Source of the DNA: Agrostemma githago
Lineage: Eukaryota; Streptophyta; Magnoliopsida; Caryophyllales; Caryophyllaceae
Length of the DNA: 64,000 bases
Reading direction: 5' to 3'
Assembly: GCA_958450325.1 (NCBI GenBank)
Contig: OY288242.1
Location: 3,722,756 to 3,786,755 of the forward strand
Each line of letters starts with the position of its first letter. Position 1 is the first letter of the stretch. Both the position numbers and the translations under genes were made by a program. Of this stretch, positions 32,661-44,850 are shown one piece after another. The notes beneath the pieces are model-generated. The model had not been told where the DNA came from and ran no database searches. It worked only from the letters and a program-made list of their open reading frames with translations.

Positions 32661-34542
32661 TAATATTGGGAAGTAGAAATATTGTGATTGAAATATTATT
32701 GGGTGAAACAAGGCGAATGGTTGGATTAGAAGGTATGTTTAAGATGGCGGTTGCGGAATTGTCGGACTTTTAAGAATATCTTAACTACGTCGAGCCAAAG
32801 ACGTTAAATTAGGCGCTTCTTGGGAGGCAACCCAAGCTTAAATGTATTGTATTATTTTTATGTATATTTAGTCGAGTCGGCTTAAGTGCCTCCCTGAGTT
32901 TCGCAACTTTTTTAAGGGGATGTTAATAGTGTCGGTTGCACAAAAATATTATTTTAAGATAAACTAAACTTCATAAGACGTGTCATTGTTGAGAATTTTT
33001 TGGGTATTTCGTGTTACACGTGTTTGGGTCTAGTGCTTCTATTTTGCAGGAATACTGTTATTGCGCACTTTTGGAGGCTGTGGAGGTTGTTATTATGGGA
33101 TTGGAGCTAATACGATGAACATACAACCGGGTCGGTGCTGCAAAATTGGCTCAAGCATATAAAGAGGGACTACCACATACATATCATGATTCAAATGGAT
33201 TTCCTTCGAGACACCTTGCCTCTAAATCCGCTAAGTGCTCTTATCTCTCTCCTTTATTTTTCGAATATACGGAGTATTTCATTTGCCATTGAGGACAATG
33301 TCGATCTTAAGTGTGGGGGGAGTTAATCAAAATCTTAATAAAACAAGTTTTTTAAAATTTTTTTTTTTAATAAGTGTGCTTTAAAGTTACAACCTAAGCG
33401 TTTTTAGGCTAACTAAAATAAGAGAGTCGACGACAAGCTCTAATCTAACAATTTTTCAAAAATTACTAACTTTTTTTTTTCTATTAAAAAAATGTTTTGA
33501 AGTTATATACTACCTCCGTCCCACTAAGATTGTCACATTTCATTAAAATACTCCTCACAAATAATAGAGAAATGGGACAATCATTTAGGGACGGAGGGAG
33601 TATACAATTATTTTTCCTCCCGATCGAACTTGGATTAATTAATTTAATAGTAGATGGTATTTTAAGTCTCTTTTAAATTTGAGTTATAAGTGAATTATAA
33701 AGAATAGCACTTATTTGTATTACCTTCACTACTTATTTTTTTATTGGCTCTAGAGGTACGAAAAGTAAGCCGGTCTTGTTAAATTAATTTGCTTTCCTAG
33801 GTGACTCCTAATTAGGGCTAAGGAAGATTAGACACCTCAAGAGTGAGTGAGTCGTTCTTGTGACTCGAGTTAGTAAATCCGAGGGGAACCTAGTCCTAAT
33901 GGGATTGGGAGAATGCCTAATGCCTTGTCCGTAAGGGCGGGAGTCATTGGTTGAAAACTCGTTACATGGGTCACTTGATCGGGCAAAAAAAAAAGGAAAA
34001 AAAGCGAAAAAGAAAAAATCGAAAGAAAAAACAGAAAAATATACAGAAAAAAGAGGAAAAAAAAAGAAAAAATAATTATGGAAAAAGTGAGAGAGGTGTT
34101 TAGTTTGCCTATGTGCTCGGGAGAACGATCCTCGTACTGAACTGGTAATAGGAATGTACGGAAAGTAAATCCCCTTCCCCCAGGACCTTAAATTGCCGAA
34201 ACTCGTCTTTTTGAGTCAATTTTTATACAATTTTTTGGATAGTTCAAATGAGTGTGAAAAATAATGAGTTCATTTATAATTTATATTTAGAAGCGGTCTA
34301 AAATATTATATATTGTTAAATTAATTAGTTGAATAGTTCTATGTGGAGGAAAAGTTTAGTGTATATGCTTCCTCATCTAACTCAAATATTTTTTTTACTT
34401 CTCTAACTTAGTTAACTGATTCATCTAACTTAAAATAATTTAGTTTGTCGTCGGTGATCTTGAGTTGGTTCGGCCGAAAGCATCAAGGTTGATACATTTA
34501 TTCATAGCTCATGTTTTGTCATTGTCGAGGACGACAACAAGC
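32661..34542 (+). other. Non-coding interior of the gag-only element
   Basis: Occupies the place of pol but shows no domain on either strand. It includes a first polypurine-tract-like motif AAGTGTGGGGGGAG (33309-33322) preceded by GAGGACAATGTCG, a MITE, and a purine-rich A/G run at 33985-34080. Confidence 0.8.
33510..33600. mobile_element. Stowaway-like MITE inside the gag-only element, 91 bp
   Basis: TA flanks; inverted ends CTACCTCCGTCCCACTAA and GGGACGGAGGGAG. It must have inserted after, or been carried along with, the retrotransposon. Confidence 0.88.
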
Positions 34543-34558
34543 TAAGTGTGGGGGAATT
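34543..34558 (+). other. Polypurine tract of the gag-only element
   Basis: AAGTGTGGGGGAATTT lies directly before the 3' LTR start TGATAAC and is preceded by GTCGAGGACGACAACAAG. A near-copy of the module lies 1.2 kb upstream. Confidence 0.85.
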
Positions 34559-36157
34559 TGATAACTCACTAATTATTCATATTTTCACCCCGTTTTTATG
34601 TGTCGTTAATATAATTTATAATATTCTTTGAGCTATATAGTATACTTTTCGTTAATTTGGATATTCACTCAGGTAAATATTATTTTAGTATAATATTGAC
34701 TAATTTGTACTAATTATTATATAGATACAAATTGAGCGGATGAATAAGAAGCGGAGCGAATCCATATAAAGAAAGATTACCGTTGATTAAGGATCGGAAG
34801 CAAGGAAAATAAGTCAAGTCTCAAACTAAAGACCACTTGCCAAATTGACAAGCTCACACCACATCATAAGACCCGAAGGAAATATTGGACAACCAAGGAA
34901 AATTGAAGGAAAAAAGGAAGGAAAAACTAATATAATTCTTGTACAAGATTTGGAAAAAGGGTGTACAGCACTCACAATTATGGGAAAGAAGAAAAGGAAA
35001 ATCACACCACCCATATCTATGGAAATTAACGAAGATACGAGGCATCAAATATGGAAACACAATATTCCCATCTCATCGGTTTCCATATTTCTACCCAGAA
35101 ATTATATCTCAAATCTTTCCTAAATTTTGACACAGTGTAACTATAAATACCCGGTTCCCCATCATGAATAAAGCAAGCAAGCAAACACAAAAATACCAAA
35201 CCCTATTAGTAATTGAAGTTAACGGTTTTCTGGAGCTGGGAGCAGTCCGTCGGGTGAAGCGGCTTCAACTCGAGGGAAGACGGAAGCACTAATTGTGGAG
35301 GTGTCGAAACCAATCAAGGAGGAGTCTTTCGGTTCTAGATATTAAGTTCTCTACTCCTTAATACTTGTTAATTTCAGTTATTAATTTTGTCTTGGATCTT
35401 ATATGACGTTAATCGTTCAGTTATGAAATCAATTAGTTTTACCAATATTATTCTGTTAGTATTCAATTATATACTCGTCTTTATTGTTCAATAGCTAGTT
35501 GTATTATTTGGCGCGGCGTTAAATTATACAACCAAGTAGCAACTATATTAATTTAGGACTGCGAATTGTCACTAGATTAATCTAGGAGTATAATTTGATC
35601 TAGTTAATTTTAATTGACTAGGATTAATGATGTCTTTCTTGTCCTTAATGCGACTAGTTAACTTACGGAGCGTCGAAACTTACGTAATAATTAATTAGTT
35701 AGTATTGGTGGTCGAGCGGCTCGATACCGATTATAAGTAAGGAAGGATAGGGAGATTTAGCGGCTAAATTCTCTACAATTAATCTAGTAATAAAATAATA
35801 TGGGTACGACGAGTCGATTTAGTAACTGAATGGGTAACTAAGTATAAGAAATATATGAGCCGAATTATTATGCTTGTTTCACTTGTATATATATTAGAAT
35901 ATTAGTTATAGTTTATTATGGAGTAGTTAATTAGTTTAAATTCTTCGAGACAATTAATTAAACCCCCATTCCGTATATATACTTGTTAATATTATTAATA
36001 TTATTATCGTAAATATGTAGTGGACTAGTTAATGAATAAATCGTCTCTCCGTGGGATCGACCCTTACTTATACTATACTACGTAATTTTTAATATCGTTA
36101 GTGTGATAAGAGTAAGGTTATAAATTATTAATTTGAGTGCGGAAACGACACGTATCA
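34559..36157 (+). repeat. 3' LTR of the gag-only LTR retrotransposon, 1,599 bp
   Basis: Direct repeat of 29156-30755, with its TATA box at 35142-35149. It is one base shorter, in a C run near 35963. The ATTAT duplication follows at 36158-36162. Confidence 0.97.
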
Positions 36158-36162
36158 ATTAT

Positions 36163-36950
36163 TAAGGTAAGATGGGAGAAATGATTTGATAACTATTAAA
36201 ATAATAAAGAAAGCACCGAAAATTATTAAAGTAATACAATGGGTCCCTTTCACATTGTTGTTTTATTGAAAAGTGTGAACTATTGATCGACCGACATACC
36301 TTAAAATGGAAAGTGTAAACTATTGATTGGGACGGAGGGAGTATAATACAATTGGCAACATGTGACGAGTATATCCGTCATAAATGTGTGACGGGTCAAT
36401 ATTATCCATTTGGGTAGATAAAAACAAGAAATTTGCTACTTCTTAAGATTGTTTTATCTATCCAAGTGAGATAACTTACCTATCATCAATTTGTAACAGA
36501 TATATCCGTCACAAGATAAACTTGATCAATATAATCAACCGAAGTAAGCAGAAGAGTAATTATGTGACTCTCACAATAACGCCGATAAAAGGAGTTCCAT
36601 CTTTGTATGCAACGTCGCTATTGGTCTGGGTTCATAAAACGTGTTAAATTACGTGGTCATGAAACAACAAAGGTTAACTCCAATGGTTACCCCTGCCAAA
36701 AAGTTTGAGTTTTGATTCCTACCCGTCATATGATGCACTAATTTGAAAAGGAACAAAATTATTACATGGTTATGTAATATTTTCCGTCCCACTCAATAAT
36801 TATCATTGAATTTCTAAATGGGAGAGTTTTTAAATATTTTCGGACACTACTCATCGTCGTCGGTGATTTACTTAACGTCGTCGACAAATTTGATAGTAAG
36901 TGATCGAATCGTCCCTTGTTTAATCATTAATTAAATTAACCTAATTACTA
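36163..36950. other. Spacer with a partial MITE
   Basis: No gene. The end of a Stowaway-like MITE (ATTGGGACGGAGGGAG) ends at about 36,342, and the complementary GTGAACTATTGATCG motif about 80 bp earlier suggests a fragment. Words like GACGGGT/ATATCCGTCA near 36,370-36,510 hint at another degenerate repeat. Confidence 0.45.
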
Positions 36951-37112
36951 CTCCCTTCGTCCCAATGAATTGTTTGTCTTTCTATTTTAGAAATGTTTTT
37001 TATATGCAATTTGATCATTCTAATGAGTTTTGCTCTATATGTCACTTCTTCATTGGTTCCCTTAACCTTGGTGCCAAAAGGAAAGACAAACAATTAATTG
37101 GAACGGAGAGAG
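36951..37112. mobile_element. Stowaway-like MITE, 162 bp
   Basis: TA flanks; inverted ends CTCCCTTCGTCCCAATGAAT and ATTAATTGGAACGGAGAGAG. Same family as 27998-28184. Confidence 0.83.
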
Positions 37113-37415
37113 TATTTAAGCTAAGTAATTACAAAGTGCGAAAACAACACTATTTTATTTGAATTTAACCTAATCACTCTCGAAACACATTGAAACGCTT
37201 ACATTTGGAATTTTCCATTATTCGTTGAGGATTGTTCGGAATATTGGACGCGGAAAACAATTTTCCCTTCTGATTTGATTTTGTCGTATACCGAAAACAA
37301 TTCGGAAGACGACGTCGATGACGAGGTTAGTTTTAGTTTTCCTTGTTATGTACGCGGATGTAATTAATCTTGTCGATTATCGCAGAAAAAGAAAGTTCAA
37401 CATTGAATATTAGTG

Positions 37416-37540
37416 ACTTCTACGGCTACGCCCAAGCACAGTCGTAGAACTTCTACGACTACGCCCAGGCAGAGCCGTAGAACTTCAAAATCTACACTCA
37501 AGTACAGCCGTAGAACTTCAACGGCTACGCCCACGCTCTG
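37416..37540 (+). repeat. 33-bp minisatellite, nearly four units
   Basis: Units start at 37416, 37449, 37482 and 37515 with the shared core GTAGAACTTC and CTACGCCCA. Since 33 is a multiple of three, one frame stays open and would encode an 11-residue repeat of the form TSTATPKHSRR. There is no in-frame ATG upstream, so it is not called as a gene. Confidence 0.85.
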
Positions 37541-37545
37541 TTTTT

Positions 37546-38887
37546 TTTATGCTATGTCATTGATGTCGATTGTTAGTGTCGATTTAACTTTTGCTCAGTT
37601 TCTCTTAATTGTCGAGTTAGAATAGAGTTAGAAATTTAGAATAAGTGAAACAATCGAGTAATTGAATAACTACGGGTTATGTAAATTGAATAGGTGATTT
37701 TTGTTTAATTGAGGGTTAGTAAGTGATTTCTGGAGTTTGTGAGGGTTGGGGAGAGATAGTATAAATGAATACGCAATTTTTGTTTACCAAGGTTAACAAA
37801 ATGATTTTTGTTTACCAAGGTTAAGGAAAGTTAAATATAATGAATTAATTTGTTGTTAAGACACGAGAAAGAGGAGTAAATTGAGACAAAAAGCAAAACA
37901 GATCAATCTTATAAAATTGTCGACGATTTTAAGTAAATCGTAGACGACGAGTAGCGAAAGTGATATTTGGTTAAGGCATTGTACTATGAATCTATGATTT
38001 GAGTGTGTAAACCATTTCCAATGTCCCATCTTATTATCGATCGTGCCTTTTGCTATAATACTCACGCTGGATTTAGAATTGTTGATCACTTCTATTGATA
38101 TTGTAAATCACCTCAAACCTTTCAATTTGTTTTGGCGGTTTTATGCACACTTCAATTAAGGTGTACTCTAAAATTTTCTCATTCTTATTCCATTGTGAGA
38201 GATATAATAATGAAATGGGAAGATCATTTTGATGCGGAGGGAGTACATACTTATAGAAAAGGTAACTCATATTGTTACATACTATCCGTGTATTTTCCAA
38301 TTCACAAATTCTTTTTTGGAACAGAGACATTCGTAGTAGTCTTATGACGGTACAAACAACATGAATAGGACAAACATAAAAGGCACAAGGAAATACTCTC
38401 TCCATTTTATTCATTTATTTCTCTTTTATATTCATTAGGGAGTGTATTTGTTTTTCTCAAAGGTAAACAAATCAACTCGCGAGTTATAGGAAGTATTTTG
38501 AATCAAGTACGAGTATTAATATGGGTAAATCATTAACACAAAAACCTAACTTAGGATATTCTAGTCTCATAAATAGGCCAGGTATGTAATCCTCCTATTT
38601 GGATATCTAGTTGTAATCTTAACTATATGTCTATATAATGACATCTTAACAATCACCTCATTAGGGGATTCAATTATGTCACACTCACATGGTGACATCA
38701 AACTCTTTAATTATTAAGTTTATTTACTTGTGTTTTATCTTTTTCTGTTCAACAAAGTGCGCACATATGTAGTTGCATTATAATATAGGGGAAACAAGAT
38801 TCGAACCAGAGGACTGATGATTATTGTCCAGGGCTAAAACATCTAACTTTAAGCAAGATCACAACAACGCGCTTTGGAGGTAGTCAG
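37546..38887. other. Spacer without recognisable gene
   Basis: AT-rich. Short frames (for example 38073-38414 minus) lack domains. A MITE end GCGGAGGGAGTAC lies near 38,233 and another CTCTCTCCATTTTATTC near 38,395. A GGTTCGAATCT sequence on the minus strand near 38,800 resembles a Pol III B box, but no A box was found. Confidence 0.45.
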
Positions 38888-38890
38888 TTA

Positions 38891-39295
38891 GGCCCTGTTC
38901 TTTTCGGCTGAAATAGGGCTGAGCTGAGCTGAGCTGGTCTGATAAGAGCTGAGCTGAGCTGGTCTGATAGGAGCTGAGCTGGACTGATAGAAGCTGAGTT
39001 GAACTAGAAACTTATATAAATTATCTAATGATATTTTAAAAAACGAAAAAAAAAAATCATAGCACCAATCAATAATAATAATAATAATTATTATAATAAT
39101 AATAAATAAATTAATAAATAAATTAATTAATATAATAATAAAAAACACAACATAGTAGTCCCTCCATTTCATTTGATTTCTACTTTTTTTTTCATACTTA
39201 GCAATCGAAAATTTGTTATGTATATATCTTTGATTACGTAATATACAAAATTTTAAATTTTGATTTTCTTAAATATTAATACAATACAAATAATA

Positions 39296-39391
<96 letters not shown>

Positions 39392-39763
39392 ATGGTATAT
39401 ATATATTAGATATTCCATTTACTCAAAAATAGTGTAAGAAAACGTAAATTGTTCATGATGACATTGAGACAAAATTGTAAATATTTGAATGTAATAACTA
39501 TTTCAAGTCCTCAAAATATTATGAAGTGCATAATAATATTAATTAATAATTGTTATAATAACAATGATGATAAAAAAATAGAAAATAATAATAATAACAA
39601 TAATAATAACAATGACGATGATGACAACAACGACGATGACAATGATAATAATAATTTGTTATTATTATTAACATTAAAAAATATGAGTAATAAAAATAAA
39701 ACAACAACAATAATATTATCATTATTATTATTTTTTTATGAAAAGAAACTTGCATCAAAATGC

Positions 39764-39794
<31 letters not shown>

Positions 39795-40063
39795 GTAGTA
39801 CCTAGTTGTAATTTATTTTGATCTTAATGCAACTTCCGTTTCATATAAATAAATAAATAATAATGATAATAATAATATAAATATTATTATTATTATTATT
39901 ATTATTGAAGTATTATTTTAAGAACTGAAAAATATTGGAGCTGAGCTGAAAATATTAGAGCTGAGCTTATAGGAGATGGACTGAGCTGATAAGAGCTGAG
40001 CTGAGCTGATAGAAGCTGAGCTGGTCTGAAACGGGCTGAAAATAAGCTGAAAAGAACAGGACC
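38891..40063. mobile_element. PIF/Harbinger-like element, 1.17 kb, with GAGCTGAGCTGA subterminal repeats
   Basis: TTA on both sides (38888-38890 and 40064-40066). The ends GGCCCTGTTCTTTTCGGCTG and, inverted, GGTCCTGTTCTTTTCAGCT match. Dense GAGCTGAGCTGA/TAGAAGCTGAGCTG repeats follow at both ends. The interior is (TA)n plus AAT/ACG triplet repeats; the frames read there are low-complexity Asn/Asp runs. No transposase. Confidence 0.8.
39299..39388. repeat. (TA)n microsatellite inside the Harbinger-like element
   Basis: About 45 TA units. Unlike the 22-26 kb pair, no transposon end adjoins this run. Confidence 0.95.
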
Positions 40064-40270
40064 TTAGTCACCTCCTTAGACAATAATATTCTCTTAAACT
40101 TATTTCAGTTCACTTTGATTTAATTAAGTTAAAACTCACTTCAGTTTAGTTCAACCCTATCATTAAGTTCATTTTATCTTAACTATTCAAATTATTTAGT
40201 TCAATTTAGTTCAATTCAAGTAATTCAGTCAAAAGAAAGGAAACATGCATGAATTTGTGATATTAATAAA

Positions 40271-40735
40271 TCCATGTCTCATTTATTTAGTGTAATTTAT
40301 TAGCACATCATTGTAATTTCGGTAATCCTTTTAATTTTAGCCCACTCGCTTAACAAATTGATTGGGTCGTTAGTACTCTCTCCATTCAAGTTCATTTGTC
40401 ACATTTCATTTTTTGACACTATTCACACTTGAGGGGAATCTTCGATATTCTCGACAATCTATAAGTGAGAATATAGTCATGTGAGATTTTGTTTGATTCG
40501 TCTTTATGAGCACATTAAGAATATCAAATTTTTATAATTTTTGCTAATGTAAAATGAAAGATATCGCTAGTGTAAACACGTCTCGGCAAATGTGCCAAAA
40601 TGAAATGTGACAAGTGGATTTGAATGGAGGGAGTATTATTATCACGAGTATCCTTGTAAGGAAGATTCTCAACAAACGCCGGAGACTATTTGACAATTGA
40701 TATAGACTTAAAAAGCAGCTAATATAATACGGAGT
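40271..40735. repeat. Duplicated segment, partner of 62051-62213
   Basis: Shares CTTAACAAATTGATTGGGTC, then GTATCCTTGTAAG, ACCGGAGACTATTTGACA-type and TTAAAAAGCAGCTAAT sequences in the same order with the region just upstream of the lectin gene. The 40-kb copy is split by a MITE (40376-40633) that the other copy lacks. Confidence 0.85.
40376..40633. mobile_element. Stowaway-like MITE, 258 bp, with a paralogous empty site in the window
   Basis: TA flanks; inverted ends CTCTCTCCATTCAAGTTCAT and GTGGATTTGAATGGAGGGAG. The same family occurs inverted in the polygalacturonase intron (16157-16413). The empty counterpart around 62,126 reads GGGTCGTTAGTATTATC without an insert. Confidence 0.9.
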
Positions 40736-41711
40736 ACTTCGTAAGTAGATTATTTAATAAATACGAGTATTAAATTTCTTTTCTCCTATTTATATTTCTG
40801 ATTTCTTTGCTTATTTTTTTTAATAAATACTCCCTCCCATTCACTGGAAAAACCCACTTTTATTTTGGAGCAAATATTAAGACAAGTGGGTAAGTTTGAT
40901 CATTTTACCAAAATATCCCTCACCTTTTTGTTGTGGGGTAGTTGCAGGAGAGGTAGTTGTGGGGTAAGTAATAGAGGTATTTATGTCTTTTGTTTGGGTG
41001 AAACTTTTCATTTATGAAAAGTGTGCTTTTCCAGTGAATGAGCCAAATAAAGAATAGTATGCTTGTAGACACCCACATTTTGACCGCCAGGTGTCTATAG
41101 CAATTTTCAAAACACCCGATGATGATCGGACGTAAACATGACTCACCAAACCAACCTCAAATTCAGGCCCAGTGGGTCGTTTCCAATCAAATGAGACTAA
41201 TTTGGGTCAAAACCGAGACCAGGGGCAAAACCGTCTTTTAGCGACCGAGTCAAAACCCGGTCAAAGATATTTTCCAAAGCATAGAAACAGCCGTGTCACC
41301 CCACGAGTCCGGTTTGAGCTCAAACACTACAAAAATCAGCTACAAAAAATATTAAACAAATCCGTTAAAGGTAGAATTCGATCCCCAGTGGGAATCCTAC
41401 CCGAACACTCGACCGAGCACGAAGTATACTCGGCCGAGTACTCTTTGTCCAGCCGGGTTCCATGCCTTCCCCACCAAGAAACGGAATCTTCATTCCTCTC
41501 AAATTGCTTACCTTTCCTATCCTAACCGGTATTTCTTGTCACCCAAGCAAGATTACCTCTCCTAGCTTCAATCGAGGACATCTCCTATAAATAGGACCCT
41601 CTCACACATCAACAATTCACATAAAAAATTAGCGACAACAATTACAATTCCCGACATCACAACAACAATACACATCAACCAAAATTCCAGCAATCCTAGG
41701 CAGATTATACA

Positions 41712-42949
41712 TGGTGAGCCTAGGTCGTATGCTCCCAAAGATAAATAATTAAGTTCTATTACCTTTAACAATATAGTAGAGGTAAATCGGGTGTCGAATC
41801 CACAGGGAAGGCGATGTAAATTAATGTGTGAATAAAATAAATAAACGTAACAAGAATAATGGGGGTTTTGTGCTTGAATTGTCTAATAACTAAAATAAGG
41901 AAAGTAAAATAACTAATAATGAGAATTCAGATAATTAAGAGACTCGACTCAAAGAAAATCCACTAACTAGTTAAACGATTGATCATCGACTACTAACCTT
42001 TATTTAATCCTTGAGTATTCTATTGTGAAACTGAAAGTTCCAATTGTTCCGTAGATAATATTACTTAGGTCGAAACGCGATACTAAGCAACCTAATTATT
42101 GAACAACCTAATCCACGCGTCTAGATTTAATTCAATAACAGCATGAACGATATGAACAAATCAATAGAAATAACGACCTTTAACACACGCGGTTATTGGT
42201 TCGAATTATATGTTTATTCCTCCTTTTCCCCAATTACGATGAAACGCATACAAATAATTAGGTCTAAAGGTTGCAACTTTATCAAGTGAATTGAACAATT
42301 ACGGATTCAAACACAAAGAATTGCAATAGATTGAAAATTGTAATAATCAATTGGCCAAAAAATTAAACAAAACAACAATCATAAAATTAGCACAAGGAAT
42401 AAACAATACTCAAGTAATTAAATCAAGATTAAGAAAGTCTCACAATCAATTAACCAGAAAGCTTCAAATCTTTGACCCGAGAAGGAAGATTAGTTACACA
42501 TGATAAAATTAGGGTTCCTCTTCTAATATGAATGAACGTGAATTATGAATGATGAATGATGCTCAATAACGTAATAATATCCAACTCCTAGTATATAATC
42601 TAATCTAATAATAATAAATATAGGAAATTCTACTAATTTCCTAAATCTAATAATAATATAATAATCAATAATAATTAAGTTGACACAGACTCAAAGCAGT
42701 TCCGTCTTCAATCCCCGAGCTGCCCTTTGATTTTTCACTCGGTTTGGTTGGGCTTGTTCTTCACATTCTCCGTCTCAAGCCCAAATCACACATCATGGAA
42801 TTAAGAGCTCTAAAAATCGTCTTTTCTTCAATAAAGCATAATTTACTTAATAAACCCAATTAGACGATTTCCACTCTAAATCCGCACCTTTAATCACCAA
42901 ATCTAGCTCAAATATTCGTTGTAAATACATATAAAATACGCTAGATCAA
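41712..42949 (-). repeat. 3' LTR (minus strand) of a deleted Athila-like element, 1,238 bp
   Basis: On the minus strand it starts TGATCTAGCGTATTTTATAT after a PPT and ends CTAGGCTCACCA. It matches 44851-45748 over 898 bp with about seven substitutions noticed. ATACA lies outside it at 41707-41711. Confidence 0.9.
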
Positions 42950-44850
42950 CTTCCCCACACTTAGACCTTTGCTCGTCCCGAGTAAAACTCGGAAACATCA
43001 ACAATAAAACATCGACGGTTTTACAAAAGAAACACGGGAAGCTCGACATCACACAAAATTCATCCCTTCAACCACCCTCCTTATATCATCCTCAAAATTT
43101 AAGCACAAGGTCACAATAACATGAAAATTCTCTACAACAACCAAAGATTATGACCACAAAACAATACCAAAAATCATCGGGAAATAACACTACGCCCCTT
43201 ATTTCTCCTAGTCCTAAATATGATCACATGTGCTACAAAATATCACCAATGGTAAATGATGTATACCACTATTCTCCACAACCCACACATGTGATCGACC
43301 TAAACGCCTCTAACACCTCAATACAAAACAAAACAACCCTCCAATCGCATAATATTTAGTGCTACGACTACACCGCACCGCGATTCTTCTCACCTTGACC
43401 AACTATCTTACCCGACCGACCTTCTATGTCACCCTTCTTATGACACCACGCCAAGAATGGAGAAAGTAAATGTGAATTTTTTTTTTCTAAATCCCTCATT
43501 TTGCCTAGAGTGTCCGCCCTTGCGGATTTTCACTCTAGCTTTTCATTTTTTTTTCAAACTCACACTACTCTCGTGGCACGCAACTCAATTTTTCTTTTTA
43601 CCCGGAGTGCCCTTTCGGGTTTTCGCTCCGTCCTCGGCCACATTTCCCATTCTTGCCTAGGCGCCCTTCCGGGTTTTCACCTAGCCGGGTATATTTCTTT
43701 TCCATTTTTTCCAATTTTTTTTTCATTTATCATTTTTTTCCTTCAAATAACATCATAATTTCAACACAAAAGACAGTTACGAAGACGAGACAAATATATC
43801 CCACTTCCCCACACTTATTCTGAACATTGTCCTCAATGTGAGACTAAGGACATAGATAAAAACCATAAACGGGGAAAATGATCTTCAACATCGATAAACA
43901 ACTCATTTTAACTCGTACCAAGACAAACTTCTATAATCAGTCTCACATGCATCCTCACTAACTCTCGTAACTCTCAACCACTAACTCTCGAGACAGAAAA
44001 AACACTGGCGCCACCAAACAAAGCCAACACTAGTAGCCAACTTCACCCCCAAAACAACAATAAATTCGGCCAAACGCAACAATACCAACCACAATCGACC
44101 CAACAATCTAATCAACAAGACAAGGCACAAGATGTTTACCAATGTGAGATCTCTGAACACCAGTGCCACGAGCTGTTTCAAGAAGGTAACCCGACTCGTA
44201 CACAGCTGTTTGCAACACACCTCCCAGCTCACCATTAGACTGAGACGCACCGCACACGACGACGGCGAACGGAACTGACGGTGAATTGACCGTCAGACAC
44301 GCAGAACCGACGAAAAACCTGAGCCCGACACACGAAAGAAACCTGATACCACACAGACGGTAGAACTGACGACATGACACGCCGGCAACACAGACTGACC
44401 GGAATACAATCACAACCCCGACTACAGTCCCACCTAGGCAACAACGACGACATGACGCAGCAGCGGCAACAGACCCGACAAGACCGGCGACAGCACAGAC
44501 CCACCGGCGACAGCACAGACCGTGAACCGGGGTGTGCGATTGACGAACCACAGATTAGGAAGTAGTGGAGGAGAGGAAGTTGAATTGTATTTTAAAGTGA
44601 AGAGGAAGATGGGGAATAGATTAGGGATGGAGTTTTGATGTGAGTTGGAATGTGGTTAATGTTTATGGTAGATCTGAAGCAGGAGATTTGAATTGAAGAT
44701 GGTGAATGGAAAAGGGGATGAATGAAGATGATGAAGTTAGGGATTAGTGAAGATAGGGATTAGTGGAGATTGGGGTTTAGGATTTGAATTGAAGAGGGGA
44801 TGAGGAGGAAGAAGATGAAGATGGGATACTGGATAGGAAGAAGATGAAGA

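Larger units (their letters stand above)
29156..36157 (+). mobile_element. Young Athila-like LTR retrotransposon with gag only (TR-GAG type), 7.0 kb
   Basis: Two 1.6-kb LTRs, TSD ATTAT, a PBS and a PPT enclose 3.8 kb that encode a gag protein and nothing else. There is no protease, RT, RNase H or integrase on either strand. Gag-only LTR elements (TR-GAG) are known in plants and would depend on enzymes from autonomous relatives. A 91-bp MITE sits in the 3' part of the interior. The LTR pair differs by about 0.3 percent, so the insertion is recent. Confidence 0.92.

Noticed and set aside
38780..38830. Possible SINE or tRNA-derived sequence (GGTTCGAATCT B-box-like, minus strand)
   Set aside because: No A box at the right distance, no tail or target duplication, and no cloverleaf.
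39449..39805. Asn/Asp-rich 118-codon frame
   Set aside because: Pure translation of AAT/ACG microsatellite inside a Harbinger-like element.
44374..44565. GC-rich frames near 44.1-44.6 kb
   Set aside because: Compositional frames in the interior of the deleted Athila-like element, with a short CACCGGCGACAGCACAGAC duplication; no domain.
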